From contig NZ_ANAH02000014.1 in NCBI RefSeq assembly GCF_000335475.2, positions 248,001 to 312,000 of the forward strand: DNA of 64,000 bases. The letters run 5' to 3'. Shown piece by piece: positions 16,463 through 24,475 of this stretch (position 1 is its first letter; each line of letters starts with the position of its first letter). Source of the stretch: Cystobacter fuscus DSM 2262 (GTDB lineage Bacteria > Myxococcota > Myxococcia > Myxococcales > Myxococcaceae). The position numbers and the translations under genes are program-made. The notes under the pieces are model-generated. The model worked only from the letters and a program-made list of their open reading frames with translations. It made no database searches and was not told where the DNA came from.

Positions 16463-16801
16463 GGGAGCGCAGCATGGTCCACATCATTTGATTGGGACAA
16501 GCCGGCGCGCGAGCGGAGAGCAGCGCTCATGCGGCCCGGGTACCCGCCGGAGGTGTCCCGCCGGAGGTGTCAAAGGATTTGAAACGAGAGACCCGAACCA
16601 GAACGAGACTCGGCGTGGACGGTTGAACCCACCCCCTTCAAATGCTTCCGCGGACTTGCGAGTTGGCGCGCACGGTGCATCCGGCCTGGCGGAACGCACG
16701 CGGGGAGAAGGGGATGGGCTGGCCGCTGAGGATGTTCCAAGAGGAGGGTGACTACTTCGTCACCTCCAGGTGCTTCCCAGAGAAGGTGTCAAAGAACTCG
16801 T
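16463..16801. other. Gene-poor junction sequence with mobile-element scraps
   Basis: No intact gene is seen in this 339-base stretch. It contains a tandem 14-base repeat (CCCGCCGGAGGTGT, 16543-16570) and the short transposase relic listed separately. It ends at the 5' boundary of the group II intron. The promoter of the leftward toxin gene should lie at its left edge, but I cannot point to clear -35 and -10 boxes. Confidence 0.5.
16714..16776 (+). pseudogene. 5' fragment of an IS200/REP-type transposase gene
   Basis: Preceded by GGGGAGAAGGGG, the ATG at 16714 starts MGWPLRMFQEEGDYFVTSRC, which resembles the opening of Y1 (IS200-like, REP-associated) transposases, where a strand ending in VTSRC(F) leads to the first conserved region. 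Homology stops after 21 residues, about 25 bases before the group II intron. The rest of the gene is missing. Assigned from a short match, so tentative. Confidence 0.45.
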
Positions 16802-17417
16802 GTGCGCCAGGCAAAGCCTGGGTGAGGAGGAAGCAATGTAGAGAGTGGAAACCTCACGAAGGGACCCTGCGGGTTCAAACCCCGCCCCGCAGAGGAGGCC
16901 ACCAGCCGGAAGCGAGTCTTGCGTGGTGCCGGGGAGACCCGGGCTGCGAAGCGTAGACAGCGAGTGGGTGGGCCGCGTGATTGAGCCCTGAAAGAATTGA
17001 ATCGTCGCGAGAGCCGACGCCGTACGAGTAGCGGAAGGCAGCAGCCCAGGGCCGAAACAGGCCAGGTCCTGGGGTCTCGCCGGGGTCTGAGAGCGGGGCA
17101 CGCACACAAGAGGGTCCACCAGGAACCTGGGAGTAGTACCGCTGAAGCAGGGGAACGCACCCGGGCGGACCCTGTGGAGGGAACACCGGAACATGGAATC
17201 GAGGGAGGGAAAGATGGCGGGGACACCGAGCCCCTACAACCGTCTCAACGAAACTCCAACGGATAGCGACGCTGGCGAGCAGCTCATCCAGCGCAGGGTG
17301 CGAGAAGGGGTGTCACCGACTCGCAGCGAAACCATGAGCCGAGGAGCCGGATGCGGGAATTCTGCACGTCCGGATCTGTGGGGGGCCGGGGTGGGCAACT
17401 GCCCCGGTCTACCCGAC
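16802..17417 (+). mobile_element. Degenerate group II intron lacking its reverse transcriptase
   Basis: The 5' end reads GTGCGCCAGGCAAAGCCTGG, fitting the GUGYG rule and the first stem of domain I. Near the 3' end, 17349-17384, is a domain V hairpin (GAGCCGGATGCGG, loop GAATT, CTGCACGTCCGGATC) with the AGC triad and a two-base bulge. A domain VI stem (GCCGGGGTGGGC/GCCCCGGT) follows, ending near CTACCCGAC. At 17213 ATGGCGGGGACACCGAGC would encode MAGTPSP, the usual start of the intron-encoded protein, but domain V follows within about 130 bases. The reverse-transcriptase/maturase gene has therefore been lost, leaving an intron of about 616 bases. Exact ends are good to a few bases. Confidence 0.82.
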
Positions 17418-17543
17418 TCCGACACCTCTCGCTCTCCGAGTCGTTCCTACGAGTCGTCTGACACCCTTCTCGGCGTTGCCTCAGGCGATGGGCTCGGCTC
17501 CGCCCCGCTGGGGGGAGCGCTCTGCCGCCCGTCCGGCGATGCT

Positions 17544-18146
17544 TCAGCGCACCCGCAGCACCCGCAGGAGGCCTCGGAGGACGGGCAATTGCCGTCCGAA
17601 GGAAGCCTCTTCATCACAGAAATCGAGCACGAACGCATGTTCGGCATTCGCTCGACCGATGACGTTGAAGCACGTATTGCCCAGGAAGTACTCCGTCTGC
17701 AGGCCCTTCCAGTTCTCACCGGAGATTTCCGTGGTGCTGGCGGCGCCGCTTCCCGTCAGGAACCGGGGTTGGCCATCGTGCTCCTCGAAATTCTCGGCGA
17801 CATAGGCGTCGTAATCCACGTCAGCGCAAGAAATGTCGACGTTCGCGGTTTTGATGCCGGAGCCAGAATCGTACTGATACTCGATGACCGCGCGGTTTCC
17901 TTGCTCTCTCGAGACCCGCCACCTTTCGGAGGGAGGAAGGCCGAAGGCGCAGTCACCCGCCTTGAAGGTGAGTGATGGGGATGATGGAGGAGGCGGGGTT
18001 TCGTGCTGTCCCCCCGCGGAGCCGTCCTCAGGAGCGCGGGAACTGGTCGGCCTTTCCTGCTCGGGATAAACAGCGGGCGCTGACGTGGCGCAAGACGTGG
18101 CCAGGTTCGTGAGTACCATCCAGGCTGCGAGCGTGTAGTTCTTCAT
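17544..18146 (-). CDS. Lipoprotein, probable immunity protein of the M23/GH19 effector
   Basis: A 200-residue protein with a lipobox (MVLTNLATSC, Cys 19). A proline/serine linker follows, then a small domain with three further Cys (AGDCAFGLPPSERW, DISCADVDYDAYV, NTCFNVIG). I do not recognise the fold. Its ATG overlaps the stop codon of the upstream wall-hydrolase effector gene (ATGA at 18143-18146), which implies tight coupling. Peptidoglycan-cutting effectors need a periplasmic or membrane-bound immunity protein, and this lipoprotein fits that role. The C-terminus is Arg/Leu-rich and may be altered near the intron-containing junction. Confidence 0.72.
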   Translation of the reverse strand: MKNYTLAAWMVLTNLATSCATSAPAVYPEQERPTSSRAPEDGSAGGQHETPPPPSSPSLTFKAGDCAFGLPPSERWRVSREQGNRAVIEYQYDSGSGIKTANVDISCADVDYDAYVAENFEEHDGQPRFLTGSGAASTTEISGENWKGLQTEYFLGNTCFNVIGRANAEHAFVLDFCDEEASFGRQLPVLRGLLRVLRVR

Positions 18147-20410
18147 CGGATTTGGCGGGTCATGAACGAGGGGAATGCCAGTGAATCCGTTCCTTGTGCG
18201 TCTGGATAGAGCGTGTCGGTGACGACGGCCTGCACATTCGTGAAGACATCACGCCTTTCCGGCAGGCCATTCATCCTGTTGGTCGTGGTGGGGGATCCTG
18301 TATTGACGTGACGGCCCACCAGATCGAGGGCCGGGTTGGACAGGTGGGTTTCCGTGACCATTGCCGACGTGCAACGATGCTGTCGGAAATCGAAATTGTT
18401 GCAGATGGAAATACTCCACTGGACGTTTGGCTGTGGGCTGCCACACGTGCGGTTGGCGCGATTCTTCGACCACCAATACCCCGCGCTCTCGGTGCGGTCG
18501 TAGTTGTTGGTCTCGACTGCGTCCCGCCAGACGATATTCTGCTGAGCGTTGTTGATCTGTCTTCCTCGCCACTCGAAATAGCGGAGATAGCCGTCCATGT
18601 GGGTCAATTGGATGATCCCCCGGCCATACCAATCTGCGTAGGTATGTCCGGCTCCGCGCCCGCCTTCGTAGTACTGATTCAGGTACTGCGACTCGACGAT
18701 CGCATTGGCGAGAAAGCAACTGATGCGATGTGTCGACGTGATGGCGTGCTTCCGCATCATCTTGTTGAGATCCGCGAGAATGTTGTTGATGCGGGTCCGT
18801 GCGGTGCCGTAGCCAATGGTGGAGCGGTAGATCGTTCGGCTTCTGTGGTCTTCCGCGACGAAAGACCTGGGCAGGCACTGAACGGCTTCTGATTCATTCA
18901 GCCACAGGCACTTCCGGTAATGGTGGATGAACTGCAGCGGATGAAAGTGCCAGGTCGAGCGGTCGGTGGCCAGAGGTGTCTGAGACCAGAAGGCCATCCG
19001 GTTGACATGGGCCTCGAACTGGTCCCAATCGGACTGCTCCTGCAAGGGACCTCCGGCCTCTCGCTGCCGGGCGTAGCGCGTGGCTAGGTCGCTGGCGTCC
19101 CATTCGCTGGGGTGCTTGCAGATGAGAAACCGCAGCGTCTCGGCGATGTCCTCGCGGCTGGCATGGTTGGCAAACTCATTCTTGTCGATTTCGCCATCAT
19201 TGTTGGTATCGGGCGGTTGTCCGATCAGGTTGAGCAACGTGGGGACATCACAAATGCCATCGCTCGTCCTGGCGGTCTGTCCCTCGTCCAGCCGTTGCCA
19301 ATGCAGGGCGAAGTCAGCATCGGATAGCACCGAGACGTTGTTGGCCGCGGCGGCCAGGTTGATATAGCCCATCGCGGTGTCGGAGTAGCGGATGAGTTGC
19401 CAGTTCTCCGTGCGGGTGGTGCGATCAGGGCCGAGCACGCGTCCGAAGCGGAGGTACTCGAAGCCGGCACTCACGCAGCCGACGTAGAGCGCGGAGGCGA
19501 GCCGATATAATTCGTGTTCATAGTCGTCTTGGACGACCGGTTGCCCGAGTTGCTCCCGCCTCCCGTCGGCGAGCACACGAAAGGTCGTGGCGGTACGGCG
19601 GCCTTCGGAGAGGTTGACCACGACATGCAGGGCCTGCCCCGTGTTCTGGCCCGCCTGGCCCACGGGTAGATGATTGTAGAAGACGTTGCCGCCCAGGTTG
19701 ATGCGGTGTGGCGCGACGGCTTGCGGATGGCGAGCGGCGAAGGTCCGATCGGCCGGAATGATGAAGTGCATGTCGCCAAACACATCATCCGAACCGTGCC
19801 CGCCTTGCGCGATCGTGGTGCGGTCGCGCCAGAATTCCGAGAAGTCGCTATCGGTCGCGAAGATCTCGAAGTGAACCCGGCGCTGGCCGTAGAGCACACC
19901 GGCGAAACCGAGCACCTCCTTGCGCCACACACGGGTATTAGCGGGGGCGCTCACCGCATTGGGGCCAGGGGTCGAGTTGCGCAGGAACGCGGGCAGTTGG
20001 GCGAGCTGGGCGGCGGTGAGCTGGCCTCTCGAGCGCAGGTGCATGTACAGCGAGTAGAACACCACGCGCGTGTTTTCGCCGGAGTTCGTGGTGTGCTTGA
20101 GCAGGACGAAACTGGTGTCGAAGCGGTCCTGCTCTTGTTGGGGGGAACGGGCGCCGACGCTGTCCTGCGCTTGAGCATAGGTCTCGACGTCCGCCGCGAC
20201 ACGGTAGGCGATCACCTCGCCGTCGGCGATGGCCCGGATCGGTTCGTTTTCACTCTCGGGTTCCAGGTGGATGCCGCCATGCCAGCGATTACCCACGGTG
20301 ACGGGATAGATCCCCTCGTCGCTGCGCGTCTGGTTCAGCATGTGCTGCAGCCGAGCTTGTTCACTGGCATTGCGTTGGGAGGCAGACAGGAGAGGGTAGC
20401 TGATCAACAT
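18143..20410 (-). CDS. Peptidoglycan hydrolase effector: M23-like plus GH19-like domains
   Basis: A 755-residue protein without export signal. Residues 1-230 resemble an M23 peptidase beta-lysostaphin fold (RWHGGIHLEPE at 42-52, later RRVHFEIF). The usual zinc ligands are changed: the HGGxD Asp is His48 and the first His of HxH is Arg, so this domain may be inactive or bind differently. An EF-hand-like loop DTNNDGEIDKNEF follows near residue 395. The C-terminal 250 residues look like a GH19/lysozyme-like muramidase, with the catalytic Glu in FLANAIVESQYLNQ and the substrate loop ADWYGRGIIQLTHMDGY. This combination is typical of type VI effectors that attack the cell wall. A lipoprotein gene overlapping its stop is the likely immunity gene. 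Confidence 0.8.
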   Translation of the reverse strand: MLISYPLLSASQRNASEQARLQHMLNQTRSDEGIYPVTVGNRWHGGIHLEPESENEPIRAIADGEVIAYRVAADVETYAQAQDSVGARSPQQEQDRFDTSFVLLKHTTNSGENTRVVFYSLYMHLRSRGQLTAAQLAQLPAFLRNSTPGPNAVSAPANTRVWRKEVLGFAGVLYGQRRVHFEIFATDSDFSEFWRDRTTIAQGGHGSDDVFGDMHFIIPADRTFAARHPQAVAPHRINLGGNVFYNHLPVGQAGQNTGQALHVVVNLSEGRRTATTFRVLADGRREQLGQPVVQDDYEHELYRLASALYVGCVSAGFEYLRFGRVLGPDRTTRTENWQLIRYSDTAMGYINLAAAANNVSVLSDADFALHWQRLDEGQTARTSDGICDVPTLLNLIGQPPDTNNDGEIDKNEFANHASREDIAETLRFLICKHPSEWDASDLATRYARQREAGGPLQEQSDWDQFEAHVNRMAFWSQTPLATDRSTWHFHPLQFIHHYRKCLWLNESEAVQCLPRSFVAEDHRSRTIYRSTIGYGTARTRINNILADLNKMMRKHAITSTHRISCFLANAIVESQYLNQYYEGGRGAGHTYADWYGRGIIQLTHMDGYLRYFEWRGRQINNAQQNIVWRDAVETNNYDRTESAGYWWSKNRANRTCGSPQPNVQWSISICNNFDFRQHRCTSAMVTETHLSNPALDLVGRHVNTGSPTTTNRMNGLPERRDVFTNVQAVVTDTLYPDAQGTDSLAFPSFMTRQIR

Positions 20411-20531
20411 GAAGATCTGTCCTCGGACAGAACGAGCCTTCGCCGACCCGCGGCCACGTTCGTGCCGGTAAAGAAGTCGATGCGCGAGCCCGAGAATAAC
20501 GCCTCCGATATTCTGAGTACACCGGGTTGTT

Positions 20532-20598
20532 CACGGAAAGTGGAGCCCTCTGGCGGGCCAGGAGTTCTCAGGTCCCTGGACGGGCCACACTCTCCGTG
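20532..20598. repeat. Inverted-repeat element A upstream of effector locus
   Basis: The left arm CACGGAAAGTGGAGCCC (20532-20548) is the imperfect inverse of the right arm GGGCCACACTCTCCGTG (20582-20598); 14 of 17 positions match. The same two arms recur at 46756-46833, spaced 11 bases further apart. It lies between the divergent effector gene and the gene starting at 20634. Confidence 0.6.
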
Positions 20599-20633
20599 CT
20601 AGGATCGCTCTCTGAAACCCTGTCGGAAGCTCC

Positions 20634-21149
20634 ATGCTCAAGATCAACGAACAGCAGATGCTCCGCTTCGCTGAGTCGCGCATCCGCGGTTTCGAGGAGC
20701 GGATGGTCCACCACCTTGGCGAGCTCTTCCCTCTGCGTTGCGCGGCCATGGGGGCCTCGAGCCTCCGCAGCATGGTACAGGGTGGAATTCGGCGTGCGAC
20801 CTCCCATGGCCTCACTGTCGAGAAGGATGTCTGCCTCTTCATTTGCGCGATGTGTGCCCTGGGCGAGGGGGTCGATGTGGACGCCCACTCCCCGTGGGTG
20901 ATGCAGGTCCTCGGGAAGGAGAGCCCCGGGACCACTTCCGAGAAAGTGGAGCGGCTTTGTGAGCTTGCTTCGGAGCGCCTCTCCCAGGCAGGAGATGGCC
21001 CTCAGGACGAAGCGATGGAACTGCAAGCCTCCACGGCCCTCGCAGAAGCGCCGCGCAGAGCCGCCCAGGCCCAGTTCTGCAATAGAAGTCCTGTCGAGAG
21101 GCCCATCATTCCTTGTCCGAGAAAGCGCGGCTATCTCTTCTCGGTATGA
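20634..21149 (+). CDS. Small helical protein accompanying effector locus
   Basis: A 171-residue, mostly helical, soluble protein. The segments LRFAESRIRGFEERMVHHLGE, MGASSLRSMVQGGIRRA and EKDVCLFICAMCALGEGVD match a kind of small protein I associate with type VI effector/PAAR gene groups, though no function is established. It is divergent from the M23/GH19 effector gene, with 223 bases between them. The last 30 or so residues (after about 21060) run into the IS110 relic and may not be original. ATG at 20634 is the first plausible start. Confidence 0.6.
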   Translation: MLKINEQQMLRFAESRIRGFEERMVHHLGELFPLRCAAMGASSLRSMVQGGIRRATSHGLTVEKDVCLFICAMCALGEGVDVDAHSPWVMQVLGKESPGTTSEKVERLCELASERLSQAGDGPQDEAMELQASTALAEAPRRAAQAQFCNRSPVERPIIPCPRKRGYLFSV

Positions 21150-21697
21150 ACTGGCGTATAGAGGAGATGAAGCGGCCGGGCGCCACGGGCGTGGAGGCCC
21201 ACCGAGCCCTACATTGCGGCGACGCGGACGTGACCGCCGGAGGGGGAGTGGGCGATGGAATAATCGGCATCGACGTACACAAGCGGGATATCCAGGTGTG
21301 CATCCTGGCCGAGGGTGGCGAGGTGGTATTGGAGCAGCGCATCCGCACGCAACGGGAGCAGTTGGGCGAGCTGCTGAGCAAGCGCCCGAGGGCGCGGGTG
21401 CTGGTGGAGGCGTCCACCGAGAGCGAATGGGTGGCGCGGTGCATGGAGGAGATGGGCCACGAGGTGGTGGTGGCCGACCCCAACTTCGCGCCCATGTACG
21501 CCACGCGCAGCCGTCGGGTGAAGACAGACAAGAGGGATGCTCGCAGCCTGGCGGAGGCGTGCAAGTTGGGAGCGTACCGGCCGGCGCACCGTACCTCGGA
21601 CGCCAAGAGGCACATGAAAGCGCAGCTGGCCGTACGCGAGGCGCTGGTGCGCACGCGCGGCGGCCGGTTCGATTCCCGCCGCTTCCACTGGAAGTGA
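21113..21697 (+). pseudogene. IS110-family transposase, N-terminal part only
   Basis: The frame encodes the DEDD domain of an IS110 transposase: IIGIDVHKRDIQVCIL with the first Asp, VLVEASTESEWVARCMEE, VVVADPNFAPMYATRSRRVK, and TDKRDARSLAEACKLGAY. It continues to REALVRTR and then breaks into unrelated sequence (GGRFDSRRF), so the second half with the catalytic Ser is missing. The break falls at the right copy of the tmRNA-like repeat. The element cannot move by itself. Confidence 0.88.
21666..21687 (+). repeat. tmRNA 3'-end-like direct repeat, right copy
   Basis: GGTTCGATTCCCGCCGC followed by TTCCA matches 20 of 22 bases of the copy at 14365-14386, in the same orientation. Together they bracket 7.3 kb of toxin genes and mobile-element relics. 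No integrase gene is present between them. Confidence 0.6.
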
Positions 21698-21815
21698 CCC
21701 GCCGCTCCGCAGTGTGCGCGCCGCCCTTCACGAGCCCGGGGGAACACGCCGAGGTTGCGCACGCAGCGCTACGTCATCGCCGAGCGACCTCGGGAGGTTT
21801 TCGCGCGCTTCGGCT

Positions 21816-22445
21816 CTACGGGGAACTCCGTCGACTGCGTTGCGTCGCTTTCGTTTGGGGCCGGGCCGAAGACGCCGCGCCCGTTGCGGCCGTGACGAGT
21901 CGGAGCTCCTCGAGCGCCCCGCGGACGTGATGTGAGAGGTCGTGCTCCTGGGGGTCTTCGAGCCAGCGCTCGAACGCGCTTTTGAAGATGGCGATCCCCG
22001 TCTCGGCGATGAGGCTGGCGGCCGGCCTGGCGACGCCTCGCCCTCGCAGGCTCTCGGCGATCGCCGATGCGAGCGATGAGAGCTTGATCAGCTCGCGTTC
22101 TCGAAGCTCGGCATGCGCCGCGATGAGGGCCTGCCGTGTGCGCGACCGCGCACGGCGCTCCTCGAACATTGGCGCCGTGGCTTCGAGAGCGGTGGCGACG
22201 GCGTCGAGCGGTGCCGTCGTTTGTGGAGCACCCGTGATGGTATCGACGATGAGCTTCTCGAGATCCTTCGAGCCCGAGAACAGGACCTCGCGCTTGTCGG
22301 CGAAGTAGCGGAAGAAGGTCCGCTCGGTGAGCCCGGCGCGCGCGGCGATCTCCTCCACGGTCGTGCGGTCGTACCCGCGCTCTTGGAAGAGCTCCATCGC
22401 GGCTTGCTGCAGCCGTTCGTGTGCGTTGGGTTCCCAGCGGCTCAT
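21816..22445 (-). CDS. TetR-family repressor
   Basis: A 209-residue TetR protein. The N-terminal helix-turn-helix reads AAMELFQERGYDRTTVEEIA and AARAGLTERTFFRYFADKREVLF. The C-terminal ligand domain is of the kind that has a SDLSHHVRGALEEL-type end; no ligand can be guessed. It is divergent from an epimerase-type gene. The 100 bases between hold three copies of a palindromic operator, so it very probably represses both itself and that enzyme. The Arg/Ser-rich tail after residue 195 may be altered by the junction with the neighbouring relic DNA. Confidence 0.92.
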   Translation of the reverse strand: MSRWEPNAHERLQQAAMELFQERGYDRTTVEEIAARAGLTERTFFRYFADKREVLFSGSKDLEKLIVDTITGAPQTTAPLDAVATALEATAPMFEERRARSRTRQALIAAHAELRERELIKLSSLASAIAESLRGRGVARPAASLIAETGIAIFKSAFERWLEDPQEHDLSHHVRGALEELRLVTAATGAASSARPQTKATQRSRRSSP

Positions 22446-22460
22446 GCGCTCCAGCCTAGC

Positions 22461-22536
22461 TGATTTCAGGAACTGACATCATCTGATTGCAGGAACTGAC
22501 ATCAGCTGCTAGATGTGATGTCAGACCCTGACATCA
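22461..22536. promoter_or_regulatory. Three TetR operator copies
   Basis: Three 21-base sites have the form TGATGTCAG-N3-CTGACATCA. The site at 22516-22536 is a perfect 9-bp palindrome around ACC. The sites at 22461-22481 and 22484-22504 share the right half exactly and have one and two changes in the left half, with spacer GAA. Centre-to-centre distances are 23 and 32 bases. They fill the space between the divergent start codons at 22445 and 22546. Confidence 0.88.
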
Positions 22537-22545
22537 GGAGGTTCC

Positions 22546-23478
22546 ATGCGCGTCTTCGTCACCGGTGCGTCCGGTCATATCGGTTCCGCTCTCGTTCCCG
22601 AGCTGCTCGCCGCGGGGCACGAGGTCGTCGCCCTCGCTCGCTCCGACACCTCGGCCGCCGCATTGGCGTCCGCCGGCGTCGAGGTGCGCAGAGGCACCCT
22701 CGACGACCTCGATGCTCTCCGAGAGGCCGCCGCCGCCGCGGATGGCGTCATCCACCTCGCGTTCAAGCACGACGTGGCCTTCACCGGTGACTACGCGGGG
22801 GCGGCGGCGGCCGATCTCCGTGCCATCGAGGCCGTCGGTGGGGCGCTCGAGGGCTCCGGCAAACCGTTCGTGGGCACGGGGGGAACGCTCCAGCTGGCGT
22901 TTGGCGTGCGCGGTCGTATCGGCACCGAAGACGACGTCCTCGAGAGCGGACCGCGCGTCGATTCGGAGAACGCCGTCATCGCGCTCGGTCGGCGCGGTGT
23001 CCGCTCCTCGGTCATCCGTCTTGCACCGACGGTGCATAGCTCATTGGATCTCCACGGGTTCATCCCGTCGCTCATCGCGATGGCGCGTAAGAACGGCTTT
23101 GCTGCCTACGTCGGAGAAGGGTCCAACCGTTGGCCCGCGCTGCACACACTCGACGCGGTGCGCCTGTTCCGCCTGGCATTGGAAGCGGCGCCGGCGGGTT
23201 CACGTCTCCACGGTGCCGCCGACGAGGGCGTCCCGTTCCGCCACATCGCTGAAGCCATTGGCCGTGGCCTCGGGCTACCGGTGGCCAGCATCTCGGCGGA
23301 CGACGCCAGCAAGCACCTTGGCTTCCTTGCCACCTTCGCGCAGCTCGACAACCCCACGTCCAGCACGCGCACGCGGGAACTGCTGCGCTGGCAGCCGACG
23401 CACCCAGGCCTGCTCGCCGATCTCGCCGAGCGTCACTACTTCGAACCTTCGCCGTCGTCTGGAAACGCGGCTGCTTGA
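22546..23478 (+). CDS. NAD(P)-dependent epimerase/extended SDR
   Basis: A 310-residue protein beginning with the dinucleotide-binding motif VTGASGHIGSALVPEL (GxxGxxG). It continues with GVIHLAFKHDV and a C-terminal part like that of atypical extended SDRs (FRHIAEAIGRGLGLP). The canonical YxxxK pair is not evident: the region gives GTGGTLQLAFG. It may thus belong to the atypical group that includes NmrA-like or reductase-type proteins. The start is the ATG at 22546 behind AGGAGG. It is the likely target of the divergent TetR repressor through the operators just upstream. Confidence 0.87.
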   Translation: MRVFVTGASGHIGSALVPELLAAGHEVVALARSDTSAAALASAGVEVRRGTLDDLDALREAAAAADGVIHLAFKHDVAFTGDYAGAAAADLRAIEAVGGALEGSGKPFVGTGGTLQLAFGVRGRIGTEDDVLESGPRVDSENAVIALGRRGVRSSVIRLAPTVHSSLDLHGFIPSLIAMARKNGFAAYVGEGSNRWPALHTLDAVRLFRLALEAAPAGSRLHGAADEGVPFRHIAEAIGRGLGLPVASISADDASKHLGFLATFAQLDNPTSSTRTRELLRWQPTHPGLLADLAERHYFEPSPSSGNAAA

Positions 23479-23494
23479 CGTCATCGCGCGCGGC

Positions 23495-24448
23495 CTACGG
23501 TGCGAGTTCCTTGGGCAGGCCAAAGCGTGGGAACAGCGCCGCCGTGTCCAGGAACGAGTTCATCGCGGTGATGCGGTCGCCCGAGAGCTCGAGCACGATG
23601 AGCGCCCACGGCTGATGAGGCTGCCCCGGCTCACTCCCCGGCCGGTACTGTCCGAAGGCGGGCGAACCACACGCCAAGGTCGGCACCAATCGGGAGCCAC
23701 GGCAGCCCGAGCCCCGCCCCAATAGCCAGGCGCTGATCGCCTCGTGACCGCGAAGCCACAGCGAATAGGGCGGCATCGAGAGGGTCGCGTCCTGGTGGAG
23801 CAACTGCGTGAGCGCGGTCACGTCATAGCGCTCGAAGGCCTCGACGTACTGGTCCACGAGCGTGGACTGCGCGTCGGACAGGGGTGCGCGGGCCTGGGTG
23901 AGATCATGGGTGGCGAGTGTCGCCCGCGCTCGCTGAAGGGCGCTGTTCACCGAGGCGACCGAGGTGTCGAGACTCTCGGCGGTCTCGGCGGCGGACCAAC
24001 CGAGGACCTCGGTCAACAGCAGCACCGCGCGCTGCTTGGGCGGCAGGTGCTGGAGCGCGGCCACGAAGGCCAGACGGATGCTCTGGCGCAGCATCAAGCG
24101 CTCAGCGGGGTCCGCATCCGCGGGCACGGCGAGCGCGTCGGGAATGGGCTCGAGCCAGTAAGAGCCTGGCCTCGTGGTGAGCGTGTCATTCACCGTGCCC
24201 ACGGGACCCGTCTCCATCGGGCGCATGCGGCGCGAGTTCTCACTCAGCGCGTCGAGGCACACGCGGGTGGCGATGCGATAGAGCCAGGTGCGCAGGGACG
24301 CGCGCTGCTCGAACCGGTCCAGGTTGCGCCACGCCCGAACCATCGTCTCCTGGACGGCGTCGTCGGCTTCCGCGGCTGAGCCGAGCATGCGGTAGCAGTG
24401 GCCGGTCAGCGCGGCGCGGTGTTCCTCGAGAGAGTGGGCGGTGTCCAT
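23495..24448 (-). CDS. ECF sigma factor with SnoaL-like C-terminal domain
   Basis: A 317-residue extracytoplasmic-function sigma factor. Region 2 ([40 protein letters not shown]) is near residues 15-75. Region 4 ([26 protein letters not shown] and [13 protein letters not shown]) is near 135-185. A SnoaL-like domain of about 110 residues follows ([42 protein letters not shown]). This is the TIGR02960/SigG-like layout, in which the fused domain replaces a separate anti-sigma factor. A broken copy of its last third lies at 11818-11970. It is convergent with the epimerase gene, with a 16-base gap. Confidence 0.92.
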   Translation of the reverse strand: MDTAHSLEEHRAALTGHCYRMLGSAAEADDAVQETMVRAWRNLDRFEQRASLRTWLYRIATRVCLDALSENSRRMRPMETGPVGTVNDTLTTRPGSYWLEPIPDALAVPADADPAERLMLRQSIRLAFVAALQHLPPKQRAVLLLTEVLGWSAAETAESLDTSVASVNSALQRARATLATHDLTQARAPLSDAQSTLVDQYVEAFERYDVTALTQLLHQDATLSMPPYSLWLRGHEAISAWLLGRGSGCRGSRLVPTLACGSPAFGQYRPGSEPGQPHQPWALIVLELSGDRITAMNSFLDTAALFPRFGLPKELAP

Positions 24449-24475
24449 CGCTCCGGTAACTATCAGGCCGCCCGG

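Noticed and set aside
16543-16570. Tandem 14-base repeat as a possible CRISPR or iteron array
   Set aside because: Only two adjoining copies without spacers; too few for an array or an origin.
17193-17975. A 260-codon plus-strand frame starting inside the group II intron
   Set aside because: Only its MAGTPSP part resembles a maturase start; the frame then runs through domain V and across the minus-strand lipoprotein gene.
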